64,000 nt of DNA from Mesobacillus persicus (GTDB lineage Bacteria > Bacillota > Bacilli > Bacillales > Cytobacillaceae). The first letter of the stretch is position 1; each line of letters begins with the position of its first letter. The stretch covers positions 1 to 64,000 of the forward strand of contig NZ_FOBW01000009.1 in NCBI RefSeq assembly GCF_900109925.1. The letters are read 5' to 3'. The notes beneath the pieces are model-generated. The model was given only the letters and a program-made list of their open reading frames with translations. It was not told the DNA's origin and made no database searches. Below are positions 1 through 7,993 of the stretch, piece by piece. The position numbers were made by a program, and so were the translations under genes.

Positions 1-108
<108 letters not shown>

Positions 109-137
109 AGTAATATTTTTCATATATTACTTATTGA

Positions 138-213
138 TCCGCAGTAGCTCAGTTGGTAGAGCATTCGGCTGTTAACCGAACGGTCGTAGGTTCGAGTCCT
201 ACCTGCGGAGCCA
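138..213 (+). tRNA. tRNA-Asn (anticodon GTT)
   Basis: Cloverleaf with acceptor TCCGCAG/CTGCGGA, anticodon loop CTGTTAA and encoded CCA. It is the first tRNA after 5S, as in the B. subtilis trnD order. Confidence 0.97.
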
Positions 214-218
214 TTTAT

Positions 219-309
219 GGAGAGCTGTCCGAGTGGCCGAAGGAGCACGATTGGAAATCGTGTATACGCTAACCGCGTATCAAGGGTTCAAATCCCTTGC
301 TCTCCGCCA
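219..309 (+). tRNA. tRNA-Ser (anticodon GGA)
   Basis: Class II tRNA of 91 nt with a long variable arm, acceptor GGAGAGC/GCTCTCC, anticodon loop TTGGAAA and encoded CCA. Confidence 0.97.
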
Positions 310-317
310 TTACAACT

Positions 318-392
318 GGCCCCTTGGTCAAGCGGTTAAGACACCGCCCTTTCACGGCGGTAACACGGGTTCGAATCCCGTAGGGGTCACCA
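318..392 (+). tRNA. tRNA-Glu (anticodon TTC)
   Basis: Acceptor GGCCCCT/AGGGGTC, anticodon loop CTTTCAC and encoded CCA. Confidence 0.97.
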
Positions 393-432
393 TCTCTTTT
401 CATATAAGAAAAGCAATTACACTTAGATTAAC

Positions 433-508
433 GGAGGATTAGCTCAGCTGGGAGAGCATCTGCCTTACAAGCAGAGGGTCGGCGGTTCGATCCCGTCATC
501 CTCCACCA
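433..508 (+). tRNA. tRNA-Val (anticodon TAC)
   Basis: Acceptor GGAGGAT/ATCCTCC, anticodon loop CTTACAA and encoded CCA. Confidence 0.97.
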
Positions 509-516
509 TTATTATC

Positions 517-657
517 AATAATATTGCCGCGGGGTGGAGCAACGAGCGTTACTCCATTGAATAAACTGCGAGTTGTACCGATCGAGCCGCATCTTGAATA
601 GGCTTTCTGAGGTCGGGACAGTAAGTGCTAACATAGAGCATATCCAAATCTATGTAT
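517..657 (+). repeat. Partial duplication of the tRNA-fMet 5' end plus unrelated insert
   Basis: Bases 517-541 repeat 658-682 exactly: 11 nt of spacer and the first 14 nt of tRNA-fMet, offset 141. The copy then leaves the tRNA at the D arm and continues with about 116 nt that do not look like tRNA. The junction can fold as GGAG(C)AA-loop-TTA(C)TCC in place of the D arm. No open reading frame is evident. This unit and the tRNA-Phe units below share the plan of a truncated tRNA 5' end, an insert and then the intact tRNA, but not insert sequence. Confidence 0.8.
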
Positions 658-668
658 AATAATATTGC

Positions 669-742
<74 letters not shown>

Positions 743-780
743 TTAATGAAGTTATCTTCAAGCTTTGCTTGGAATACTTT

Positions 781-857
781 GGTCCGGTAGTTCAGTTGGT
801 TAGAATGCCTGCCTGTCACGCAGGAGGTCGCGGGTTCGAGTCCCGTCCGGACCGCCA
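781..857 (+). tRNA. tRNA-Asp (anticodon GTC)
   Basis: Acceptor GGTCCGG/CCGGACC, anticodon loop CTGTCAC and encoded CCA. Confidence 0.97.
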
Positions 858-881
858 TTTATTTTTTAATCACAATGATAT

Positions 882-1014
882 GGCTCAGTAGCTCAGTCGG
901 TAGAGCAAGTTGCTACCTTCTATGAAAAGCTTCTGCGGCAACTTGCGAGGAAGACCGGAGGTCTTTTGAGCAATGGACTCGTACAAATAATTAAGCGGGT
1001 CAATATATTATTAT
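882..1014 (+). repeat. Half-tRNA-Phe repeat unit 1 (133 bp)
   Basis: Bases 882-908 equal tRNA-Phe nt 1-27. A 59-nt insert (909-967) follows, then GAGCAATGGACT (968-979), which repeats tRNA-Phe nt 22-33 and stops just before the anticodon, then a 35-nt tail. The insert is therefore flanked by a direct repeat of GAGCAA. Possible hairpins are AAGTTGC/GCAACTT, AAGACC/GGTCTT and GACTCG/CGGGTC. The unit cannot make a mature tRNA. Confidence 0.88.
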
Positions 1015-1147
1015 GGCTCAGTAGCTCAGTCGGTAGAGCAAGTTGCTACCTTCTATGAAAAGCTTCTGCGGCAACTTGCGAGGAAGACCGGAGGTCTTTT
1101 GAGCAATGGACTCGTACAAATAATTAAGCGGGTCAATATATTATTAT
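1015..1147 (+). repeat. Half-tRNA-Phe repeat unit 2 (133 bp)
   Basis: By eye this is an identical second copy of 882-1014, directly abutting it and the intact tRNA-Phe gene, so the three starts (882, 1015, 1148) are exactly 133 bp apart. Sequence identity implies recent tandem duplication or ongoing homogenisation. Confidence 0.9.
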
Positions 1148-1220
1148 GGCTCAGTAGCTCAGTCGGTAGAGCAATGGACTGAAAATCCATGTGTCGGCGG
1201 TTCGATTCCGTCCTGAGCCA
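1148..1220 (+). tRNA. tRNA-Phe (anticodon GAA)
   Basis: Acceptor GGCTCAG/CTGAGCC with discriminator A and anticodon loop CTGAAAA. The encoded 3' extension is CCT, not a full CCA. It is the only complete copy after two truncated ones. Confidence 0.97.
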
Positions 1221-1257
1221 CCTTTGATTTAAGATTTTTCTATTTATACTATAATAC

Positions 1258-1341
1258 GGAGGGGTAGCGAAGTGGCTAAACGCGGCGGACTGTAAATCCG
1301 CTCCTTCGGGTTCGGCGGTTCGAATCCGTCCCCCTCCACCA
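1258..1341 (+). tRNA. tRNA-Tyr (anticodon GTA)
   Basis: Class II tRNA of 84 nt with acceptor GGAGGGG/CCCCTCC, anticodon loop CTGTAAA and encoded CCA. The tRNA-Thr expected between Phe and Tyr in trnD-like clusters is absent. Confidence 0.97.
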
Positions 1342-1394
1342 TAGTTTATTCGCGAAGTGTAGCAGAGTAAAATTGCTTTCATATTTTTAATTTT

Positions 1395-1468
1395 AGGGGT
1401 ATAGTTTAAAGGTAGAACAGAGGTCTCCAAAACCTCCAGTGTGGGTTCGATTCCTACTACCCCTGCCA
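1395..1468 (+). tRNA. tRNA-Trp (anticodon CCA)
   Basis: Acceptor AGGGGTA/TACCCCT, anticodon loop CTCCAAA and encoded CCA. Confidence 0.96.
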
Positions 1469-1477
1469 ACTTATTAT

Positions 1478-1554
1478 GGCGATCGTGGCGAAGTGGTTAA
1501 CGCATCGGATTGTGGTTCCGACATTCGTGGGTTCGTTTCCCATCGGTCGCCCCA
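1478..1554 (+). tRNA. tRNA-His (anticodon GTG)
   Basis: Anticodon loop TTGTGGT. The acceptor GCGATCG/CGGTCGC is preceded by the G(-1) expected of tRNA-His; CCA is encoded. Confidence 0.96.
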
Positions 1555-1595
1555 TTTTATATTCACATTATTTCTTGAATTGAATAGTATATTAA

Positions 1596-1670
1596 TGGGC
1601 TATAGCCAAGCGGTAAGGCAACGGACTTTGACTCCGTCATTCGTAGGTTCGAATCCTGCTAGCCCAGCCA
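1596..1670 (+). tRNA. tRNA-Gln (anticodon TTG)
   Basis: Acceptor TGGGCTA/TAGCCCA, anticodon loop CTTTGAC and encoded CCA. Confidence 0.96.
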
Positions 1671-1675
1671 TTTAT

Positions 1676-1750
1676 GCGGAAGTAGTTCAGTGGTAGAATA
1701 CAACCTTGCCAAGGTTGGGGTCGCGGGTTCGAATCCCGTCTTCCGCTCCA
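1676..1750 (+). tRNA. tRNA-Gly (anticodon GCC)
   Basis: Acceptor GCGGAAG/CTTCCGC, anticodon loop TTGCCAA and encoded CCA. Confidence 0.97.
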
Positions 1751-1760
1751 AAACATCTAT

Positions 1761-1835
1761 GGCGGCATAGCCAAGTGGTAAGGCCAAGGTCTGCAAAACC
1801 TTTATTCACCGGTTCGAATCCGGTTGCCGCCTCCA
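1761..1835 (+). tRNA. tRNA-Cys (anticodon GCA)
   Basis: Acceptor GGCGGCA/TGCCGCC, anticodon loop CTGCAAA and encoded CCA. Confidence 0.96.
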
Positions 1836-1844
1836 TTGTAATTT

Positions 1845-1925
1845 GCCGGTGTGGCGGAATTGGCAGACGCGCACGACTCAAAATCGTGTTCCTCTGGAGT
1901 GTCGGTTCGACCCCGACCACCGGTA
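1845..1925 (+). tRNA. tRNA-Leu (anticodon CAA)
   Basis: Class II tRNA with acceptor GCCGGTG/CACCGGT (one G-T pair) and anticodon loop CTCAAAA; no CCA encoded. Last tRNA of the cluster. Confidence 0.95.
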
Positions 1926-1932
1926 TCTATAA

Positions 1933-1978
1933 GAATAAAAAAAGGATTTCCTAACTATAGGAAGTCTTTTTTTTATTC
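1933..1978 (+). terminator. Terminator of the rRNA-tRNA cluster
   Basis: Long imperfect stem (GATTTCCTA/TAGGAAGTC extended by A/T pairs) followed by a run of eight T, directly after tRNA-Leu. Confidence 0.8.
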
Positions 1979-2100
1979 TTATTTTTCCGTTTACTCATAC
2001 TTTGGTTAACAATTTTTCATTTATATATAGGATAAGCAACTCGAAGGTGAAGTGAGTTCTACCTATATTTCTCATAGTAATAGAAGTAATTGTAACTGAA

Positions 2101-2131
2101 TTGACAAATTTACTCTGACACAAACTATACC
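2101..2131 (+). promoter_or_regulatory. Sigma-A promoter of the persulfide enzyme gene
   Basis: A perfect -35 TTGACA at 2101 and a -10 in ACTATACC (2124-2131), spaced 17-19 bp, lie about 75 bp before the start codon. Confidence 0.6.
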
Positions 2132-2142
2132 CCTAATGGTAT
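2127..2142 (+). promoter_or_regulatory. CsoR/CstR-type operator overlapping the -10
   Basis: ATACCCCTAATGGTAT is an interrupted palindrome (ATACC-N6-GGTAT) closely resembling the operators of CsoR-family repressors. Staphylococcal CstR uses an ATACCCC/GGGGTAT-type palindrome before its sulfide-oxidation genes. Its position on the -10 fits repression relieved by persulfide. No CstR gene is in the window. Confidence 0.55.
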
Positions 2143-2204
2143 ATTAGTTACAGGAATTAAGTTTCCAATTTAATTTAAAACTTACTCATTAGGAGGATAT
2201 ATAA

Positions 2205-4157
2205 ATGACACAAAAAATTATTATCGTAGGTGGAGTAGCTGGTGGAGCGACAGCGGCAGCTAGACTTAGAAGAATTAGTGAAGATGTTGAAGTAATTATG
2301 GTTGAACGTGGAGAACATATCTCCTTTGCTAATTGTGGTTTACCTTATTATATCGGTGAGACAATCAAAGACAGAAGTAAATTATTAGTTCAAACGGTTG
2401 AAGGTATGTCAGAACGTTTTAAGCTTGATATTCGAAATTTAAGTGAAGTGATGAGCATTGACCCGGATCTAAAGAAGGTCATGATTAAAAATCTTCAAAC
2501 GGAAGAAGTTTATGAAGAAAGCTATGACAAATTATTATTATCACCTGGAGCAAGACCAATTGTACCGCCTATTCCAGGGCTTAAGGAAAATAAAGCTTTA
2601 TTTACATTAAGAAATATTCCAGATACAGATAAAATTAAAGACTATGTCGACCATAAAGGCCCTAAGAAAGCAGTTGTTGTAGGTGGAGGATTTATTGGAA
2701 TCGAGATGGCTGAAAACCTTGCTGATAGAGGAATAGAAGTAACGATTGTTGAAATGGCAAATCAAATAATGGCTCCAATTGACTTTGAGATGGCAAGTAT
2801 ATTGCACAATCATATGAAAGAAAAAGGTGTAAAACTTATTTTAGAAAATGGAGTTCAATCTTTCGCTAACGAAGGCAAGAAAATCATCCTTTCTGATGGA
2901 ACCGAAATTGATACGGATATGACGATTCTTTCTATTGGTGTTAGACCTGAAAATGAATTAGCTAAAACGGCAGGATTAGAGCTGGGAGAGCGCGGCGGAA
3001 TTATTGTGAATGAATATCTGCAGACTTCAAATCCGGATGTTTACGCTGTTGGTGATGCGATAGAGGTTGTTGATTATATTAATGGAACAAAGGCAATGAT
3101 TCCACTTGCAGGACCAGCAAACCGACAAGGTCGTATCGCTGCAAATAATATGATGGGCAAACGAGAGAAATACCAAGGGACATTAGGTACTTCCATTGCG
3201 AAAGTGTTTGATTTAACTGTTGCTGCTACTGGAAGCAATGAAAAAACTCTTAAACGCCTAGGAGTATCGTATGAAGTGGCACATATTCATCCAAACTCAC
3301 ATGCAGGATATTATCCTGGTGCTGCCCCAATTGCACTAAAATTAGTATTTGACAAAGAAACCGGAAAAATCTTCGGAGCTCAGGCAGTTGGTGCTGATGG
3401 AGCAGATAAGCGAATTGACGTCATTGCTACAGCTATTAAAGGTGGCTTGACAGTCGAAGATTTAACAAACTTAGAATTATCTTATGCGCCGCCATTTTCA
3501 TCTGCAAAAGATCCAGTAAACATGGCTGGCTATGTTGCAACCAATATTTTAGATGGGGTATTGGAGCAGGTTCAATGGCATGAAATTGATGAAATCGTTG
3601 CAGAGGGTGGCCTTTTAGTCGATGTTCGTGAACCAGTTGAACGTGAATTTGGATTTATCGAGGGGTCTATTAATATTCCTTTAAATGATTTAAGAAATAG
3701 ATTAGAAGAGCTTCCAAAAGACAAGACGATTTATGTTAGCTGTCAGGTAGGGTTACGTGGATATTTAGCAACACGTATTCTAAAAAACCAGGGTTATGAT
3801 GTGAAAAACGTAGATGGTGGTTGGAAAACATATTCTTCTGTTTTTGGTAGTAATATAAAAAAGGAGTTTAACACCAACGACCGTGGTGAGGTAGAAGTAA
3901 AAGAGGAAACAAAGGCTAGTATAGCTGAGGTAAAACCCGATTCTATTGTGGATGTTGCTGGCTTGACTTGCCCAATGCCAATTATTAAGCTCAAAAAAGG
4001 AATTGATTCTTTAGAAAGCGGCCAAGTGATTGAACTTCAAGCGACTGACAAGGGAGCGCTCAATGATCTGCCAGCATGGGCTAGGAATGCAGGACATACT
4101 ATCTTAAATACTGAGCAAGATGGTTCACTTATTAAATTCTGGGTGAAAAAGAAATAA
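2205..4157 (+). CDS. CoA-disulfide/persulfide reductase fused to rhodanese and TusA domains
   Basis: A 650-residue three-domain enzyme of reactive-sulfur metabolism. Residues 1 to about 440 are an FAD/NAD(P)H pyridine-nucleotide disulfide reductase: FAD motif GGVAGG near residue 9, the single redox Cys44 in FANCGLPYYIG typical of CoA-disulfide reductases, and a second dinucleotide site VVGGGFIG. Residues about 455-545 are a rhodanese domain with active loop CQVGLRG (Cys near 513). The last 75 residues are a TusA sulfur-carrier domain with motif CPMP (Cys near 589). CoADR-rhodanese fusions are known to reduce CoA persulfides and polysulfides; relay of sulfur through the TusA Cys is inferred. 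The ATG follows AGGAGG by 7 nt. It is monocistronic, with its own operator and terminator. Confidence 0.9.
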   Translation: MTQKIIIVGGVAGGATAAARLRRISEDVEVIMVERGEHISFANCGLPYYIGETIKDRSKLLVQTVEGMSERFKLDIRNLSEVMSIDPDLKKVMIKNLQTEEVYEESYDKLLLSPGARPIVPPIPGLKENKALFTLRNIPDTDKIKDYVDHKGPKKAVVVGGGFIGIEMAENLADRGIEVTIVEMANQIMAPIDFEMASILHNHMKEKGVKLILENGVQSFANEGKKIILSDGTEIDTDMTILSIGVRPENELAKTAGLELGERGGIIVNEYLQTSNPDVYAVGDAIEVVDYINGTKAMIPLAGPANRQGRIAANNMMGKREKYQGTLGTSIAKVFDLTVAATGSNEKTLKRLGVSYEVAHIHPNSHAGYYPGAAPIALKLVFDKETGKIFGAQAVGADGADKRIDVIATAIKGGLTVEDLTNLELSYAPPFSSAKDPVNMAGYVATNILDGVLEQVQWHEIDEIVAEGGLLVDVREPVEREFGFIEGSINIPLNDLRNRLEELPKDKTIYVSCQVGLRGYLATRILKNQGYDVKNVDGGWKTYSSVFGSNIKKEFNTNDRGEVEVKEETKASIAEVKPDSIVDVAGLTCPMPIIKLKKGIDSLESGQVIELQATDKGALNDLPAWARNAGHTILNTEQDGSLIKFWVKKK

Positions 4158-4170
4158 ATAACGAGGGTCT

Positions 4171-4202
4171 CCTATTCCACATCGGAATAGGGGATTCTTT
4201 TG
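4171..4202 (+). terminator. Rho-independent terminator
   Basis: Stem CCTATTCC/GGAATAGG with a 5-nt loop, then GGATTCTTTT, just after the stop codon of the reductase fusion. Confidence 0.8.
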
Positions 4203-4220
4203 GTATCAAAGGATTTAGAA

Positions 4221-4250
4221 TAGACAATTAAAAACTTCTTTTGCTATGAT
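4221..4250 (+). promoter_or_regulatory. Promoter of the MFS gene
   Basis: TAGACA, 18 bp, TATGAT. The -10 overlaps an upstream in-frame ATG at 4246, so translation must start later, at 4270. Confidence 0.5.
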
Positions 4251-4269
4251 GAGCAGGGAGGTTTTTACA

Positions 4270-5553
4270 ATGAGAGTACGAACAAGTACCGCACCACCAG
4301 TTAATACCCCCTTTTATTACGGCTGGATGATTGTCTTCATCGGCGCAATGGGAGTGTTTTTTTCCGGCCCAGGTCAAACCTATTCTGTATCTGTATTTAT
4401 TGACTCGTATATAAATGATTTTGGGTGGAGTCGATCGCAGGTATCAGGTATTTATTCGGGAGCTACATTAGCGGCTGGGTTATGTATCTTATTTATAGGG
4501 AAATATATTGATAGATTTGGCCAAAGGAAAATGTCTGTCATCGTCGGGATAGGACTGGGTCTTGCCTGTTTTTGGAACAGTATTGTAGTAAATATGGCAA
4601 TGCTATTTATTGGTTTTTTCTTTATAAGACTGTTAGGGCAAGGTTCAATGACGTTATTACCGAATACATTGATTCCGCAATGGTTCATTGAAAAGAGAGG
4701 TAAAGCATTAAGCCTGATGGCCATTGGAGGATTCACAAGCTCTGCAGCTTTACCCCCATTAAACGCTTGGCTTGTTGCTGAATGGGGATGGAGTTTCTCC
4801 TGGAAGTTATGGGGAGTATTGTTGTTATTCCTTTTTGTTCCATTAGCTTATTTCCTCATCCGTAATAAACCTGAAGATGTAGGTCTCCTCCCAGATGGAG
4901 AAGTAGTCCACCCCAGTGGAAAGGATACGAATGACAAACCGAAAAAACTTGAGGTCAATTGGACTTTGCAAGAGGCTAAGAAAACGAGAGCTTACTGGTT
5001 GCTCCTAGTTGTTGTTGGTATCCCTTCCATGGTGAATACAGGTTTGACGTTTCATTTGATCTCTATCTTTAAGGAAAACGGGCTTTCTAATGGGACAGCA
5101 GCATTGGTCCTAAGCCTGATGGCCATCGTAGGTTTTCCAATTTCGATAGTGGCTGGAGTCATACTAGATCGAGTTAAAGTGAATGTAATTCTAGCTGGAA
5201 TTTTTGTTGGAGAGATTATTTTTCTGGGGTTGCTTCATTTTACCAACTCAATAGGAATGGCACTATTTTTCGGAGTCCTCTGGGGATTCAGCAATGGTTT
5301 TGAGCGAATTGCGTTAAATTATGTTTGGCCGTCTTATTTTGGGAGAATGTCACTTGGTAGTATAAAAGGTAGTGCCATGACAATTACGGTACTAGGGTCA
5401 GCACTGGGGCCACTCCCATTTGGATTCTCTTATGATTTATTCGGTGGATACAAGGAAATTCTAATTCTTACGATTATTTTTCCAGTCATTGGGATCTTTT
5501 GTTCGCTGTTGGCTAAAAAGCCTGTTAAAGAAGAGGAAACCGTCCAAACCTAA
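4270..5553 (+). CDS. MFS transporter, monocarboxylate/oxalate-formate antiporter-like
   Basis: A 427-residue membrane protein with about twelve hydrophobic segments, the N-terminal FYYGWMIVF opening common in the monocarboxylate/oxalate-formate branch of the major facilitator superfamily, and the cytoplasmic loop signature GKYIDRFGQRK after TM2. A hydrophilic central loop lies around residues 205-240. The start at 4270 is chosen because GGGAGG lies 7 nt upstream; the in-frame ATG at 4246 falls inside the likely -10 box. Substrate cannot be told from sequence. It is a single-gene unit with its own terminator. The upstream sulfur gene is separated by a terminator, so a functional link is not supported. 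Confidence 0.85.
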   Translation: MRVRTSTAPPVNTPFYYGWMIVFIGAMGVFFSGPGQTYSVSVFIDSYINDFGWSRSQVSGIYSGATLAAGLCILFIGKYIDRFGQRKMSVIVGIGLGLACFWNSIVVNMAMLFIGFFFIRLLGQGSMTLLPNTLIPQWFIEKRGKALSLMAIGGFTSSAALPPLNAWLVAEWGWSFSWKLWGVLLLFLFVPLAYFLIRNKPEDVGLLPDGEVVHPSGKDTNDKPKKLEVNWTLQEAKKTRAYWLLLVVVGIPSMVNTGLTFHLISIFKENGLSNGTAALVLSLMAIVGFPISIVAGVILDRVKVNVILAGIFVGEIIFLGLLHFTNSIGMALFFGVLWGFSNGFERIALNYVWPSYFGRMSLGSIKGSAMTITVLGSALGPLPFGFSYDLFGGYKEILILTIIFPVIGIFCSLLAKKPVKEEETVQT

Positions 5554-5573
5554 AAATGGGCGGTTCTTCTATT
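5538..5573 (+). terminator. Terminator overlapping the MFS stop codon
   Basis: AACCGTCC/GGGCGGTT stem with the TAA in its loop, followed by CTTCTATTT. Confidence 0.65.
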
Positions 5574-5610
5574 TAATAGGGGGATTTTCGAAAAAGTACA
5601 TAAATAGATA

Positions 5611-5639
5611 TTGACAGATCATAAAGTCTTATGTATCAT
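5611..5639 (+). promoter_or_regulatory. Promoter of the solitary tRNA-Gly gene
   Basis: TTGACA, 17 bp, TATCAT, 40 bp upstream of the tRNA. Confidence 0.7.
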
Positions 5640-5678
5640 TTTAAGAGTCAAACGGTTTTTCTCAACCTTTATAAATTT

Positions 5679-5752
5679 GCGGGTGTAGTTTACTGGTAAA
5701 ACCTCAGCCTTCCAAGCTGATGTAGTGGGTTCGATTCCCATCACCCGCTCCA
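5679..5752 (+). tRNA. tRNA-Gly (anticodon TCC)
   Basis: Acceptor GCGGGTG/CACCCGC, anticodon loop CTTCCAA and encoded CCA. A single tRNA with its own promoter and terminator. Confidence 0.97.
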
Positions 5753-5763
5753 ATGTACATATA

Positions 5764-5810
5764 TAACGCAGTATTTCGTTTGTTAGAAACGAAGTGTTGC
5801 GTTTTTTATT
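5764..5810 (+). terminator. tRNA-Gly terminator
   Basis: Stem AACGCA..TTCGTTT/AAACGAA..TGCGTT followed by T6. Confidence 0.8.
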
Positions 5811-5858
5811 TTGATTTATGAATATGGGTTGCCTTTTGGACTACTCGATAATCACTTC

Positions 5859-5990
5859 TGGAGCAGTTTATAAGCCGAAAAGCTACGCGAGGGTTGTTGA
5901 TGGAGCAGTTTAAAGGAAAAGCGCTGAAAAACTGCGCCTAGGCCCCGTACATGGAGCAGTTATTAGCAACTCTACCGAAAAACTGCCCCA
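5859..5990 (+). repeat. Tandem stem-loop array, GGAGCAGTT type
   Basis: TGGAGCAGTT starts at 5859, 5901 and 5952 (pitch 42 and 51 bp). The second and third copies pair with a downstream AAACTGCGCC or AACTGCCCC to form hairpins; the first lacks its right arm. The rest of the 5753-6051 spacer holds only the tRNA terminator; no gene was found. Confidence 0.7.
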
Positions 5991-6051
5991 AGACCTTTAT
6001 TATTTGAGATGATCATTATTTTTCTCTTGCTTCCGCAGCCGAGGCTGTCCT

Positions 6052-6723
6052 TTATTCGCAACCGATGATTGTATAATGTCCTTCGCCACCATGAATTTGG
6101 AGAAACATTTTCATGAGTGATTCGGTAAGCTTCATGTTTTCCTCACCTCCAAAAGATGGACGGAGATAGACAATTTGCAGGGCATTTTTAGTATCGGTTG
6201 TAACAGCAGTCCGTTCTGAATCGACAAAGGGACTACCAAATGGTCCGGAACTATCACTTGAAACAATTAAGTTATGCAATGAGTTCAACCTGCCGTTCAA
6301 TCCGTTATATTCTTCTTGTTCTGCTCCAACCTTTATCTCGATATCTCCATTAAGCTTATCGGTATCATAAATGCCAATTGGAACTTCATACTCAAGGGAG
6401 AAAAAGTTATTCACATCTATAGCACTATGTACTGATTGGAGGTAGTTTTGCTTTTTAATCCTTCGGTAAAGGGCTTCTGCAGAGTGCCTATAGCGATTAG
6501 GATCTTTCCCCGTTTGTTTGAATACTTGGCGCCATTCCTCTATTCCTTCAAACTCAGTTGGGCTTTTGCTCTCAAGATCAAAATAAAGCGACTCCTGAAA
6601 TAATTGCAGCCTGCCCTTAAGCATTTGAGGTGATGGACCAACCTCTATATCTCGATAACGGATGAATCCAGCAGTAAAGCCTGGAACCATCCTACATAAC
6701 TCACTTGAAACCATAATTTCCAA
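6052..6723 (-). CDS. B3/B4 tRNA-binding domain protein
   Basis: About 223 residues resembling the stand-alone B3/B4 domain otherwise found in the beta subunit of phenylalanyl-tRNA synthetase, a fold seen in proteins proposed to bind or edit tRNA. Recognisable stretches are QTGKDPNRYRHSAEAL and the middle segment starting SVHSAIDVNNFFSLE. The TTG at 6723 is preferred over the ATG at 6762 because GGAGGTG sits 7 nt before it. Divergent from queG. The specific function is unknown. Confidence 0.75.
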   Translation of the reverse strand: MEIMVSSELCRMVPGFTAGFIRYRDIEVGPSPQMLKGRLQLFQESLYFDLESKSPTEFEGIEEWRQVFKQTGKDPNRYRHSAEALYRRIKKQNYLQSVHSAIDVNNFFSLEYEVPIGIYDTDKLNGDIEIKVGAEQEEYNGLNGRLNSLHNLIVSSDSSGPFGSPFVDSERTAVTTDTKNALQIVYLRPSFGGEENMKLTESLMKMFLQIHGGEGHYTIIGCE

Positions 6724-6830
6724 CGATTCCACCTCCAAAATTTCTATAAAATAGTTTATCATATTAGTTATGCACTTTTACAATTGACGACATAAATAGA
6801 TATATCTTATTCGAAGGGAGGGAGAGCAAA

Positions 6831-7961
6831 GTGGATATTCTACAGTTGCAACAAGACATTATTGACTACAGTAAAGAAATAGGCATCGATAAAATTGGCT
6901 TTGCGTCACCTTCACCATTTTCTGAAATGAAGAGCAGGCTTATTCACCAACAAGAACTTCAATACCAATCTGGGTTTGAGGAGCAAGATATTGAAAAACG
7001 GGTACGGCCGGATTTAATATTTGATCATCCGCAATCAATAATTGCCATTGCGGTAGCCTATCCTTCAAAAATGAAGGTTAGAGTTGTTAGTAAAAAGGGA
7101 GAAAGACGAGGGATTTTTTGCCGAGCCTCCTGGGGAGAAGATTATCATCATATTTTAAGGAGAAAATTAAAACTTCTGGAGGAATACATTGCTGCAAAGG
7201 TCCCAGAGGCCAAATTTAAGTCAATGGTCGATACGGGAGAATTAGTAGATAGAGCTGTGGCAGAAAGGGCTGGAATTGGCTGGAGTGGCAAGAACTGTTC
7301 TATTATCACGCCTGAGTTTGGATCGTATGTGTACCTAGGGGAAATGATTACAAACCTGCCTTTTAAACCAGATTCACCGATGGAGGATCAGTGCGGGAGC
7401 TGTACAAAATGTCTTGATGCATGTCCAACCGGTGCTCTTGTCCAAGGGGGACAGCTTAACAGTCAGCGATGTATTGCTTTTTTGACACAAACAAAAGGCT
7501 TCTTACCTGAGGAATTTCGAGAAAAGATTGGCAATCGCCTTTATGGCTGTGATTCTTGCCAAACAGCATGTCCCGTGAATAAGGGGAAGGATTTCCACTT
7601 CCATGCTGAAACTGAACCGGACGCAGAGCTAGCGAAGCCATTATTAAAACCAATACTCCACATTAGCAACCGAGAGTTCAAAGAAAAATTTGGTCCTGTT
7701 TCTGGCTCATGGAGGGGGAAGAAGCCCATCCAAAGGAATGCAGTCATTGCTTTAGGTCATTTTAAAGATGAAACTGCTGTACCTGATTTAATAAAGGTAT
7801 TGACTGAAGACCCACGCCCTGTATTACGCGGGACAGCTGCCTGGTCTTTAGCTAAAATCGGTGGAGCTGAGGCAATTACGGCATTAGAAAAGTCAGCAGA
7901 GGTAGAAAAGGATGATGAGGTATTGTCTGAGATAAGAACAGGCTTGAGTTTATTTAGGTAG
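6831..7961 (+). CDS. queG: Epoxyqueuosine reductase QueG
   Basis: A 376-residue iron-sulfur, cobalamin-dependent enzyme that carries out the last step of queuosine synthesis, reducing epoxyqueuosine to queuosine in the wobble base of GUN-anticodon tRNAs. Two [4Fe-4S] ligand sets are visible: CGSCTKCLDACP (about residues 188-199) and CDSCQTACP (about 240-248). The family core VDTGELVDRAVAERAGIGW is present and the C terminus carries HEAT-like repeats, as in Bacillus QueG. GTG start after GGGAGGGAG. The Asn, Asp, His and Tyr tRNAs that receive queuosine are all encoded in the cluster at the start of the window. Confidence 0.93.
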   Translation: MDILQLQQDIIDYSKEIGIDKIGFASPSPFSEMKSRLIHQQELQYQSGFEEQDIEKRVRPDLIFDHPQSIIAIAVAYPSKMKVRVVSKKGERRGIFCRASWGEDYHHILRRKLKLLEEYIAAKVPEAKFKSMVDTGELVDRAVAERAGIGWSGKNCSIITPEFGSYVYLGEMITNLPFKPDSPMEDQCGSCTKCLDACPTGALVQGGQLNSQRCIAFLTQTKGFLPEEFREKIGNRLYGCDSCQTACPVNKGKDFHFHAETEPDAELAKPLLKPILHISNREFKEKFGPVSGSWRGKKPIQRNAVIALGHFKDETAVPDLIKVLTEDPRPVLRGTAAWSLAKIGGAEAITALEKSAEVEKDDEVLSEIRTGLSLFR

Positions 7962-7993
7962 TTAACTCTTTTTCAAGACCACAGTATTTCTAC

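Noticed and set aside
1053-1920. Minus-strand frames of 138 and 77 codons opposite the tRNA genes
   Set aside because: They are antisense to tRNAs Phe through Leu and carry the typical spurious peptides of reversed tRNA sequence.
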